In this document: piece after piece, positions 25,209 through 36,536 of the stretch
Layout: every line of letters begins with the position of its first letter
Numbering within the stretch: position 1 is the first letter of the stretch
DNA from: Larimichthys crocea
Taxonomy: Eukaryota > Chordata > Actinopteri > Sciaenidae
NCBI RefSeq assembly: GCF_000972845.2
Contig: NC_040029.1
Coordinates: forward strand, 5,171,767 to 5,235,766
DNA: 64,000 nucleotides
Direction: 5' to 3'
Notes under the pieces: model-generated
The model's database searches: none
What the model was told of the DNA's origin: nothing
Seen by the model: the letters and a program-made list of their open reading frames with translations, nothing else
Translations under genes and position numbers: made by a program

Positions 25209-27365
25209 ATTAAGTATTTCGAAGCTGGTTTCAGTGCGAGGACGTGATGTGTAAGTAATTCTCTGTGAGCTGGACTGCTTTATGGCGTTGTCGTATTTTT
25301 GCCTCAGTGTGAGAAATTACTTTTGATTCGTGACAGCAGTCGTACTTACTGTGATTATTTTCTACAGAAAATTAAATGTATTATATCACTATAGATATGC
25401 ATATACTATGATAGCAGTTTATTCATCTCACCCTTCCTTAAATTATACCAATAAAATAAATTCTGACATACTGTATGTTTATAAAGTTTGCAAACACCTG
25501 CCTGGTGGACTCTTTCACACACTCTTTCACCAACACTAGTTCACAGCTGTCCATAACAGATGCCCCTATTTACAGTTCTGCAGCAACAATGTAGGTTATC
25601 TCAGTTCAGATCGAGAGTTCGACAGAAGAGGCTTGCTTTGTCCTCAAATCTGTTCCCTGCAGGAGGAGAAAGCTCGAGCATTGTCTCCCTTTCAGAGTCT
25701 ACATCAACCGCAATCGCTGTGCTGGAAGACACGGCTGTATGGAAAAATAAATGGAGTGGTATCAGAAAGAATGGTCTTCCCTGAAAATCATTTTTATAGG
25801 CCACTTATTTTTTTTTTAGGCCTTGATCCGAATGCCTTATGTATGGATGCTAAGCTGAGTGCTAGTTTTATTTAATGTAATGGAATAGCTCTCCTTACAG
25901 AGCAACGCTTAATACCACAATAAAAGGATGGTAATGGCATCATCGCCAACCGTCTCTTTACATTTCCATATGCAGGCTATTCTGTGTTCAGGCAGGATCA
26001 AAGAACAAACTTGACCAGAATCAAATGCAATTTAAGAGCGTTTTATTTTCCCATTTGTTACAGCAGAAAATAAAAGGACTGGAGGTCAGCCACAGTGTAG
26101 CATGCCCGGGAGCTTAGAAGTTGTGTTGGTCAATTGTAACACGGCTTAAATGAAGAATGAGGTGATGAAATACTCGTGTTGCACTTCCTCGGATGAAACA
26201 GCCATCTGAGGTATGATCAATTACCTCAATATACAGTATTTTTCTTTGCTGGGGGCAAGTGATGTTTAAATGATTTTTTTTTTTTCCTCTTTTTAATCAG
26301 CAGTAAAATGAGAAGCCCGTTGCTATAAGCAAGGGGGCAGAATTATCGTTTTCATCCCTTTTTTTTTCAGCCCTATTATCAGCGTGCCATGTCTGGAGGT
26401 GATCCTCTGAGGCCCATCCAGCCTAGAAAGATGAAGTTGATGTGTTTTAGATAGCTTTTTAGAGAGATGTGGATAGAGGATGGAAATTGCATGCCAGGGG
26501 AAGCAAAATGAGCAATTTCTCCTCCCATTTCCCCTCCTCTGTTCATCGTATCTGTGCTTACTCATTCATGAAGGCTTTGTTGTGACATTCCATACGTTTG
26601 TGTGGAGATAAAAAAAATATATAAAAAATTGCACAAAATGCCACAAAAAGGACCCGGACTACATTATTGTACAGGCTAATGCATTTGCAGCTTAGGTGCA
26701 TAGCAGAGGAAACACATCTCCCTAATGCTCCAAAACACTATCACAGCTACCAGTCTTTATTCACATTTTGACCTGTAATCTAAGGTGCTGTTGTGATAGA
26801 TTCAGAGAATTCAACATCGCCTTTTACAAACCCATTTAGCATGGCGTGCTCTCAAGTAAAGGCTTTTAAGTATCCGCTGATAGAAACTGCTCATACTTTC
26901 ATGCAGCGTTGGCTTCAATGGGAGCACCATACCCATGAACACGTCGCTTTTCCTACCCCTAACCCCAATTTCATATACCCTAATCTGAGCCAGGCAGGAC
27001 CTTAAATAGAACATCAAGTGATTAATAATGAGTGAAATCGTGAAGTGCTTCATTACCAGTTCTTCATTTGTCATTAGCGGCTACAAGAGACCTCAGGCAA
27101 CATTGTATTCACAGCTAATCTCAACCGTATATATTACAACCTGCCTCTAGTACACGCTGGGACTGGTGGTGTACATTAGATCAATTCAGACATGGGCTGT
27201 TTTTGAAGCTACTCACAATTTGCTAGCCAGTACACACAATTTATGCTACACTATTGTGTTTGAGTGAATCCTTGCACCCCTACATGAAATTATGGCATAT
27301 GCATTTTTACTAAAACCCCAAAATACAGTTCTTAAACTTTTCTGCATGTGTAAATGAACATAATG

Positions 27366-27610
27366 TCATATGTAGGGCTGGGTGTCAGTACTCCATACGA
27401 TTTAAGGTGTTGACCAAAACACTACCAAGTAGTATCAAAATCTTCTGTATCCAGATCTAGAAACAAAAATACTAGATGTATTCAATCAAAGCAAGCCTTT
27501 GATTTAATGCGACATATAATTGACCCATGACCAGGGTTGGAATTGAGTACTCTCTTTGTATCAGTATCACTTTAAGGATACTGGTATCATATTTTTCTTT
27601 AAACAATATC
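27366..27610. mobile_element. Probable degenerate MITE (ggctgggtatcagtact type)
   Basis: It starts gtagggctgggtgtcagtac. It continues with ggtgttgaccaaaacactac and caagtagtatcaaaa, and ends around tgtatcagtatcactttaag with gatactggtatcat. These phrases resemble a hAT-like MITE frequent in fish, in which the words for a diverged gatac/gtatc core recur near both ends. Divergence is high and the boundaries are approximate. Confidence 0.45.
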
Positions 27611-28738
27611 CACCCATATTCATATGACACAAATTCACTCAACGATGTTGAGTTTAAGAAGACATAAGAGGCGGTGTAGGTTTATGTATGTATGTTGCCA
27701 AATATACGTACGAGAAGATGAGTTATAACATCCAGGATGTTCAAGTCTGAGTAACTCGTACCTGAGTTTGACGGATATACACAAGCCGAAACACTACACG
27801 GCAATTTGGAACGCTCTGAGAGAGGATTTTCCAGCTCTGTGAAGTTTTCACAGATCAATCATTTTATCCTCCACGACTGTGTTTGCAATGTAAACAATAC
27901 ATTTACCCCATTCATGCTCAAAGTAATCTACCTGGAAATGCACAGATTCCATTGGCCCACACACTGCTTTGCCAGATGGATGATTCAATGCACTGCTGCC
28001 AAAGTGGAGCCAGGTATTTTGGCCAGACATTTGTTTTTTTTGGGGGGGGGATCTCATTGAGATTTTCTGTACGCAGGTCTAAATAATATTCACTGCCAGA
28101 AAATTTTTCTTTTCTCCTTTTCTTGGATTGTCCCCGTTTTCTAGCTGTCCTTGCTTTTATTACACGAGCTTTGAAATATAAACCAACATTAATAAGGACA
28201 TACCGTTTTGACCCAGTTCAGTTACATGCATGGCTGAACACCCCGAGCCTCGGCATCATCTATATGTTTAAGCATAACAATTCCAGCAATAATCCAATCC
28301 CCAGTTTGGCTAATGATGGCAATCATTTTGTGCTGCTCAGACATGCTTTACATTACAGCTGAGGGTTACTGGTGTGCCTTTTTTCCCAGCCAGAGCTGTG
28401 GCTCAGTTTTCCCCCCTGCTGGACCAGACCCACAGAGACCGGCTCTCAACAGGGTTCTTGATTTATGGGCCACTTTACAAGAAGGGCCTGGGGACGCAGC
28501 ACTCCTTGTCCTACGATATTGAATCTTGGCTGCCTAGCATGGAGATGTGGGTCGTCTGTTATTGTGTGAAAGCTTATTTGCATTGCGCCGTTAAGCTCTC
28601 AGTGGTAACTACAGGATGTCTGCTCACCTTAGCACTTAAGTTTATTTTTGCTTGCAGGGCTGTTTGGTTCAGACATGTCAGGGACATTTTCAGTGAAAAG
28701 GTGCATTGAAGACAAATGGCTTTCACATTGACAGGTTA

Positions 28739-28758
28739 GTGTGTGTGTGTGTGTGTGT
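28739..28758. repeat. (GT)n microsatellite, 20 bases
   Basis: Ten uninterrupted GT units in unique flanking sequence. Confidence 0.95.
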
Positions 28759-31700
28759 CTACCTTTGCAATGTAGTTATGAACTCTTGAATATATATGAA
28801 ATATAAACAGTTATTTGCCACGTGCTGTTTGTGCACCTGCCCTATGAGGAGATGAATGCTTTGTTATGTTTTACCATAAAACAGACAACCTGCCATAACA
28901 CAATATATTGTATATTCCAATCAAATGAGCCACATGCCGCGCATCCATCATTATGTTAAGAACGGTGCATTCATCAATGATGGAGTACTTTTCAAGTGGT
29001 GTACAGCCTCAGCAGACAGAGTCAGATAAATTGACTGTACAATGTTAAGCACTTTGTTCAAAGAGAGATTTTGATTATTCGCTCAGCTTTGTTTGTTTTG
29101 TTGCTATTGGCTCTATTGTACATTTGCTCCGCTTTTGGCTCAAGTTGATTCTTCCCAGTGGTTTATTCGATAAAAGGAAAAAATCAGCAAGATAAATGCT
29201 CAGCGGCCTTAATGATTATAGTTGCTTTAGGGTAGGCGGTTATTAACTTGTGTTAATAATCTGACAATCCTCTTTCATTCCCCCTTAAATCAGCCCACGG
29301 TTCTGCTGCTTAGACAAGACAGTATATTCAGCTGAAGTGATTTGGCAAGCTACAGAAACCGCCAAGGCGTTATTTCTCATTTTCGTAGGCCTTTAGTTTC
29401 TACATTTTTATAGTTTAAAAGACGTTTTATTGGTCCCTTATTATGTTTCAGTGTAATCTATAAAAAGCAGCTCGGTCCTACTGGAGGATTTCGACCATCC
29501 TGCTTCCTCTAAACTAAAAAAATCTACTGTAAAATATGCAGTGTTTCTTTTTTTCACTTAAAGTCAGAGAGACTTTGATGCTCTCCAATGAAAAGCATTA
29601 ACATACCGTAGAGTTAGATCGTCGATTCAGCGGCAGATCAGTCTCAGTGTCACCGATTTTAAATTTAGGTGTCGAGTAAAAACGTGTTAGAGGTTGTGTG
29701 AGCGAAAGAGATGGAGAGAGAAATCCTTCAGTCCGTGACTATCTCACCGTTACCGTTGGAAGTCTCTGGCTCGGCTGATGAGTTTTCATTTTATTTAGCA
29801 TCGGGGTTGTGTCTGTGAAGTACACCTAATGTTAGACTGCAGATAACCCTGCAGCACGAGGCTTTACAAGTGTCATTCAGCAGCTAGTGGAGCATGCTTC
29901 CTCTCGAGGTGAATCCTATTTCATACCTTGAACTCCGATCGAGTTTGATTGACACTGGGAGTACAGATCAAGCCTGGGGAAGGGGGGGAAGAAAAAAAAA
30001 ACAGCATGTGCTTGGAGTTTAATCGAATTCCTGGTTCCAACTTTGAGGAAAAATCTAGTCACTCGACAGGGATCTTCCCACATAGCCGCTGTGAGAATAA
30101 AGCACAAGTTGAATGAACCTGATATTTCTTTTATAGCTCAACATAAGTGTGCTGTGGCTGCTCCGATAGTATCAAGGGAGAAGCTTTGCTCAAAAAAAAC
30201 CTCAGTGCCGTCCCATACGTGCCACGTGTTTGGAAGAAAAGTGTGTTTTGAGGCTGATCCTCTCAGTGAGCGCTAAATGATCTGCGATGTACCGACAGAG
30301 CAGAATCGTCACTATTAATTTAACAGCGCGTGAATCATTGTCGTTTTCCTATAAATCCATATCTGCCGTAGTTAATTTAAAAATTTGAGACAGTTTGAAG
30401 AGCAGCAGTGAGTGAGCAAACAACTCCTTGACAGCCCTAATAATGGTCCGCGCACTACAGATTGGTTGCATCTTTTTTAATCACATCAGCACATTTTTAT
30501 AGACAGTTATAGAGAGAGTTGACACAGTAAAACTCGATGTTAATCACCAGGATGTCACAATATGGATAGTTTGCATAGGAATCTACAGTCACAGGAGTAT
30601 TCCCGTTTTTAGCTTCTGTGTGTTTCAGTGCTCTGCTGCTTGACACCATCTCATCATACCACCTCATGGTCGCCTTGTCCTCATCAACTCCTCTCCCTCT
30701 TTTCTAGTGTTCATTCATCCTCTCGTCCCCTTTCACCTCTTCCTCTCAGTGATTCCAGCGGGTCCTTTTTTAGTTTTGGCTTGGAATATCCAAAGAGAGC
30801 GCTCGGTTTCGTTTAATGTCGTCCTTATTTCCCCGACAGCCGGGCAGGATAAAGAATCTCGTTAGCAGGCAGCCCAGGTAATGGGACTAAGAACTGGACG
30901 TGGCTGCAGAGACGGTTTGGACGTGCGTGTGCATGGACGCACACATTGTGCTCGTCCAAATTCGTCGAAAGTGGATTTTGTCCACACAGACCAAGTATGA
31001 ATGAAACATTATGTACTTTATCTGCCATATTTGATGCACAGACTGTCACGACATATCCTACTAACTGTTGAGGTCAAATGGCAAGCCAACAGCTCAGTTT
31101 AATTTTAAGACCAGTCGTTTCTTTGGTTATTTGTTGAACTCAGCACTCCGGTACAAGATAACTAAATAAAAATGTCATAAATTTTACTGAGCAGCAAAAT
31201 ATTTCCTGAGCCCAGAGACACAGAGCTGCTTCTTTTTTAGTTACATGATGCAGCCCAGCTTGGAGAGATAAATATTTTTTAAGTCTGATTCTTATATTTT
31301 TTTAGAGCCAATCTTCGATTTTAGCTCCAAAAACAAGTTATTGTACGTTATTATTTACTATTTCTCCACCAGAATGTGAAGGTTTTGGATGCATTTCGAC
31401 CATTGTGTGAGGATTTTTATTTTATTTTAGCTATGACTACTATCACCATGGAAATTCAGAGAGCACTGGCAGCATATTGTAGCTGGATGGACTACTAAGA
31501 ACATTGCATTACAAATGAGTGTCATAGAGAGCAGTTAAATATGTCACTAGGCTTTTAAAACCTATTCCTGAAACAGTTTCTGAAATGACATGAACATGAC
31601 TTGTCCACACACACATGAAAGTACACTGTTGCATAAGTGTGTGTCTTCCTTTGTTCCTCCATTCAGGCAGGAAGTGGACTGTGTGCATATTTTCACACAA

Positions 31701-33639
31701 TCGCAGTAGAAACATTTATTTGAAGACGTGCAGCGTTTCACTCGTTCAGAGACGTCGATTGCATTCGAGGAGCGTCCTCTTCACCCGCTCTCACTTTCTG
31801 CGTGCATGTCAAGAACATGGAGGCTCGTGGTTGCGGGGGTTATTAGATTATCTAAAATGGAATAATTCAGCGAGGAGAGCACAGACTCGCGTGGGTGTGT
31901 GTGTGCGTCAGCCAAGGGTGTAAGGGCTTGAAAAGTGTTCCTCACAAATAGAAATGTTAATAACTCACCAAGCAGAGTACATATCAATTTTCCAGCTGGC
32001 GGTAGGAGGAAAGGGGCAGCGGGGTAACACGGTTGGGGTTCAGACGGTAATGATGGAGACGCGCTGCAGAGTGAGTCTCCATCTGAATTTTTTTTTTCAT
32101 GGTCTGCATGTGATTAAAAGCATGCCCTATAATGCAACTTACATTTAAGAGGATGACAAGACTCAACGCTGGAAGGACAAAAAGAAGCAAAATGTTTTCC
32201 ACCTTGATTCAATCCAAACTTTAAGGCACAAAGAAGAAGAAGTGCCGGCACAAATACGGATATCTGTTATTGCTTCTTGCTGTCTGTTTCCATTGGTATC
32301 TGATATGGGCAAAGTCCTACAAAGATATAAAGTCGTCCAGAAACATCAGATATGAGCAGTGGTTCAAAGTTGAGCATGAGGACCTTCAGCCCCGAGAAAA
32401 TTTGACTTGAAATGAGAGATGCGTATAAATCATCATCTCAATATCCACCTGGCGAGCTACGGTAAAGCGGTAAAGCCTCGGTCGTCGATAGCCGAAATTG
32501 TTTGTGTGCGAATGAGAGAGGGAGATGCATTCCTCAGGGCCAACTCCGAGCTGAGAGAGTGTTGAGAGAGTGGCCCATTTCTCTCGCCGAACCCTCCTCG
32601 AAAGTAATTGAATTTCGGATGAATCCGCTGAGGAGGGAACACTGTCAGGGAGGGGAGAAAGTGGATGCTTGAGGAAAAAACAATCAAAGGATGAGAGGCA
32701 GGTGACAGCACCTTTTGGATGAGCTTTTCTTTAAAGAATGGCACACTATGAGATGCTTGACAGGATAAGCTTTCATTGTGGGATTTTTAAGGGAGGACTA
32801 TTTTTTTCCAACCATTTCATTTTTTTTATTTTTTTTTGGGACATCCAGTATCCGTTCATTTGTTGAAGGGGGATAACTCTTCTTGCTTTTTTTTTTCCTG
32901 CTCTATTGTGTTCCTGATCATATCTCTGACAGTTAGACAGCTGCACTGAATCTTTCACTTCTCACTAGCTAATAACCATGTGCCAAGAAGTGAGACGATA
33001 GCGCCAATAATGCATTGACACTCTTTTCGTGACTACTGATATTAAATTGAGTGTTTGACCTTGATAAGCCCTTGAGTTAGCTCAGGTGGCCTGGTCTTTT
33101 TAAACGCACTTGATCAGCATCAGAAGCAGGGAATCCAAGTCAAAGCACATAGTCGAAGTTAACCATTTATAGTTGTTGTATTTGGGGAAACACTGCTGAT
33201 GATTTTCTTTTCCTTATGGACTGAAGGAACTGAAGCGTCTCTGTAGCTGGAACACAGGGGACAGCTTGTAGTAACCAAGAGAACCATACCCACAAAGAGG
33301 AACGCGTGTCATGAATCAGCCGATCATGCTATAATGTCAAAGAGAATAAACATAAAGCATCGAGTAGAGGCTCCTCAACGACACATAGACATGTGACGGG
33401 CAGTTGTGTGTTACAAAAGCATGAATGCCCGCATCAATACATGCACGGCTGCCAGATTAGCTCAACACCTTTTACGCTTCCTTTGATCCTTTGAGAGAAA
33501 AAAGCAACATCCCCTTTTTCTTTGGAGGACCTGGCACTTGTGCACGCAGCAGTCGTGAAAGAGAGCCTGCTGAGAGTGAACGTGAAGCTTGCCATGGACT
33601 AAAAACATGCGCCTAATGCTTATCTAAAGATAAGTTTGA

Positions 33640-34355
33640 CACATCACTCTTGTGTTAAAGCTCCTCACCTGCTACAGCTTACAGCACTTTGTCATCTAGT
33701 CTGCCACAACTATTACCCACCTGTGGCGGCTTTGAGGAAGGTAGTCGTGCAGCCACTTAGTTCCCCAACTGGATTGCATTTAGTGCAAGCAGATCCACAG
33801 GATGTCATCTCCACTCCGGTCTTACACATTTTAAAAATAACAGCATCTATGTCTGAATGCTGTTTGACAAGCTCAGCAGTCTTTTGAGTACTACCTTCTG
33901 TAATTGGATTCTGGACTTCCTCACCAGCAGACCACTGACAGATAGGATGGAATAGGAGGACACACCTTCACAGATACCACTAAATACTGTGTGCCCCGAG
34001 TCCCCTCAAACTTCAACAGAGGGCTAATTGAAAGTATCCTGACTTGTCAGATGACAACATGGCATTGGACGAGTGAGAAGACATTTAACCCCCCCTTCCC
34101 CTGAATATCATCATTATTGTAACATTGGCGAGATGATGTACTTGTGCCATGTGCAGATCCCACAGAACAGCTAAGGAGTCTGATAACCCCTGCTGCTCGT
34201 CTGGCAGGAGATATCGAATGATCTGCTGGCTACAGGGCAGCCTCTTCCCCTTAGGCTATAAGACCGCCACATCACCGCCAACGAAGGCTCAAGTACCGCT
34301 CATCTCACTTACCTCTGCTCCACATGCTCCACATCTGGCACTTACTGTAGTGATA
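33640..34355 (+). mobile_element. Decayed Rex1/CR1-type LINE fragment (reverse transcriptase region)
   Basis: This is the remnant of a non-LTR retrotransposon. Around 33899-33940 one frame reads CNWILDFLTSRPLT, the conserved WILDFLTxRPQ block of CR1/Rex1-type reverse transcriptases. An in-frame TAG follows a few codons later. Nearby DNA also resembles the family: ccacctgtggcg near 33720 (the YRPVA block), cagatccacaggatgtcat near 33790, gtgtgccccgagtcccc near 33992, and the post-RT segment tggcaggagatatcgaatgatctgctggct near 34202 with cagcctcttcccctta following. Multiple stops and frame breaks mean it is long dead. Family membership is from my memory of fish repeats. Confidence 0.7.
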
Positions 34356-34361
34356 TTGAAC

Positions 34362-34541
34362 TAGTGCTGGAGCAATTAGTCAATTGACAGAAAATAAAGA
34401 CTTTGCCTTGGGTTTTGGCAAACTGAGATGATTGCTTTCTACTACTCTACTTTGATATTTTATAAACCACATTTAGATTTGATCCATTTCTACAGATCCT
34501 GCAGATTAATCAATAATGCAGATAATCATTAGTAGCAGGCT
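34362..34541. mobile_element. Degenerate MITE copy (gctgcaactaacgatta family)
   Basis: The left end, agtgctggagcaattagtca followed by attgacagaaaat, and the right end, attaatcaataatgcagata followed by atcattagtagcagg, are diverged inverted copies of each other. They match the termini of a very common teleost MITE whose ends read gggctgcaactaacgattat and whose right half carries repeated attaatcg motifs. The copy is about 180 bases, shorter than full-length members, so the interior is partly deleted. It abuts the decayed LINE to its left. Confidence 0.6.
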
Positions 34542-34757
34542 AATATCTGAATGTATAGGCAGTCTTTTAAATCATATCAATTAAAGACTGAGCTTTATTA
34601 TAAATGTTGTATTTTCCTTTTGCATAACCAGGCCTCAACAACAGCATGTCCCTGAACTGACAAATTAATTGACAGTGACATTGTGCCTTTTTATTGTCGT
34701 CATTGTGCAGCTGCAGTATTGCATATTATTTGCACAGTGTTACACTTTTATAGTTTT

Positions 34758-34771
34758 TATATATATATATT
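34758..34771. repeat. (TA)n microsatellite, 14 bases
   Basis: Seven TA units following a short T run. Confidence 0.85.
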
Positions 34772-36405
34772 CCCCAATGAAAACAACAAACATTATATAA
34801 CTAACCTCGGTGAGGGGAAAACAAACAGTGAGTCTTTTTGAAAGGGTTTATGACACCTCACTTCTGGAGCCATTTTCCGCAATGACGGCACACTAGCTTA
34901 GAGCAAAGCACTATGCCATGTGCTATGTGATTCTTAAACGTATTTAATCCCATAATCCATATTTCTTGCTCTCTGCACACATGCAAACAGAGTGTATGAT
35001 CAATGTAGCCAACAGAAGACCTACTGTATTTGCTCATCTGTATAGTTGGCACCAACAAAAAAATTAATTACAAGAGCACGGTTTTAACCTTTTCACTGAT
35101 TAAAAAAAAGTGTTTGCTTTGATATCAAGCAGCCCGGGATATCACTGAGCTGGATGGAGACCGCACAGAACTGGCGATTCAGTCGTTTCTTCTGTGTTCA
35201 AACCACAGAAAGAGACCACAGCTTTTGTGCTAATGTTGCAGACTGTCACCCAACATGGAAAACTAATTAAAAAGATAAGATATTTGTGTGGTGGCGTGTA
35301 GCTTTTCAGAGGTGGCATTGGTTGCAGGAAGCAAGGGCTGACGACAATAGGGCTTTGACGGGGAGAACAGGGCAATGTCGCCATCTTTGGCTGCCGGCCA
35401 GTTTCGCATGCCTCTGTGCCTGTCTCGAGGGTTATTGTGGCTTTTCAGGGTTTCCCCCCAAAGGGTTTCTGATGCAGCTTTGTGGAATCTATGTGAAGCA
35501 TCTTTGTCGTGACTGAAATGCCAATGGAAGCGCCCTCGTAGCCTACATGAACATCTTGTTGAGCCATAGCAGAGATGGCACTTTTGCCTGTAGCAAGGAA
35601 ACAAATGAGTAGCCAACAAAAAGAAGAATTATACATGTCACGTGGAGGGGTTTGATGAGTAAGTGCATTACTGAGGAATTTTGGTAGCTTCAGGCAAAAC
35701 CTAAATAAATATTACGTTTGATGAACTTTAGACAAATCCTATTTTTTATTAAAGTTTGACTACAGTGAGCTTTTTTATCATCACGTATTCGACAGATCCA
35801 CTGGTTGGCCAATATCAATCAATCCATTGGCAAACTATCGTATGGCTTTTATTAGATCACAAAATGTTTCAATATAACCGTTACCCAGATTGTTATTTTT
35901 GCGGAACTCTCAGAGGAGAAGCTTTTATCTCGCTGAGCCTGACTGACATCAAGTGAAATGTCACGTTATTCCCATTATTATCACCATGCATGCTAACGGA
36001 GATGTATCCTGATCTAAGTCGGCACCTGATTATGTCATGTTGGTCGGGAGAGAAGTTGCATTAGTGTCATAGGCAGTTGACAAAACTGCAAAGCCAGGTT
36101 CCCCTTGATAGAAATCCGTCCTGACATTCGTATCATCAACAGCCTCCCGCTGATTATACGGTCCCTGAAGAGTCACTGTTATAAATAAAGTCGAGGCAGA
36201 CAAACAGAATTTGCACATAGGGGTTTTGGATTTTGTTTTTCTTCAGTTGACCTTAGGTCCTGTAAAAGTTCTGCAATTATTGGCTCAGAACTTGCAGCTT
36301 TTTGTATTTGAGCTTTGATCGAGCATCTCCTGCCAAAATCATTATCTCTTCTTTTTTTGATGTTTGGATAGGGGTTCGCTGTATGCGAAGCCTGCCTCAG
36401 TACAG

Positions 36406-36436
36406 AATAATAACTCAAGCTTGTGTTTCCTTGTAG
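36406..36436 (+). other. 3' splice site (acceptor) of il1rapl1 exon 2
   Basis: A pyrimidine-rich tract (ttgtgtttccttgtag) ends in AG at 36435-36436, immediately before the exon. A possible branch-point region, aataactcaa, lies about 20 bases upstream. This layout, together with the donor at 36531, defines an internal exon rather than a first exon. The mRNA must therefore have at least one non-coding exon upstream. Confidence 0.8.
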
Positions 36437-36448
36437 GACTGGTAAAAA
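36437..36448 (+). other. il1rapl1: 5' UTR part of il1rapl1 exon 2
   Basis: Twelve bases (gactggtaaaaa) lie between the 3' splice site and the ATG. The A-rich run directly before the ATG, with A at -3, is a favourable vertebrate start context. No other ATG lies in the exon upstream of the start. The exon as a whole is therefore 94 bases, 36437-36530. Confidence 0.8.
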
Positions 36449-36530
36449 ATGAAAGCTCCCATTCCTCTTCTGATCCTGCTTCATGCCGTCGTGGTCCATT
36501 GCCTGAAAGTGGTGTCGAAGAGAGGCTCAG
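36449..36530 (+). CDS. il1rapl1: il1rapl1 first coding exon (signal peptide), partial gene
   Basis: This exon encodes the N-terminal signal peptide of interleukin-1 receptor accessory protein-like 1. The family is a single-pass synaptic membrane protein with three extracellular Ig domains and a cytoplasmic TIR domain; it binds presynaptic PTP-delta and organises excitatory synapses. Seen here: ATG at 36449, then 27 complete codons starting MKAPIPLLILL, a hydrophobic core to about residue 18, and LKVVSKRGS at the end. The human protein, as I remember it, starts MKAPIP and has a closely similar LKVVTKRGS, followed by ADGCTDW. The exon stops after the first base (G) of the next codon, which fits a split alanine codon and a phase 1 intron. 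The paralogue IL1RAPL2 starts MKPPF and has KRNS, so it fits less well. Fish can carry a and b copies of il1rapl1 and I cannot tell which this is. The Ig and TIR exons are not in the window. Confidence 0.9.
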
Positions 36531-36536
36531 GTAAGT
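36528..36536 (+). other. 5' splice site (donor) of il1rapl1 exon 2
   Basis: CAG|GTAAGT is a perfect match to the vertebrate U1-binding donor consensus. It leaves a single coding base in the exon (phase 1), which matches the split between Ser and Ala in IL1RAPL1 proteins. Confidence 0.88.

Larger units (their letters stand above)
23195..36436 (+). other. Presumed il1rapl1 intron 1
   Basis: If the first-exon candidate is right, this is the intron between the leader exon and the signal-peptide exon. It holds MITE fragments at 25.1 and 27.4 kb, a GT microsatellite, the decayed LINE with adjoining MITE at 33.6-34.5 kb, a TA microsatellite and one enhancer-like stretch. No other exon is supported. 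Confidence 0.45.

Noticed and set aside
35263..35619. 118-codon open frame on the minus strand, Cys/His-rich in part
   Set aside because: The Cys and His spacing fits no zinc-finger pattern, and no splice structure is seen.
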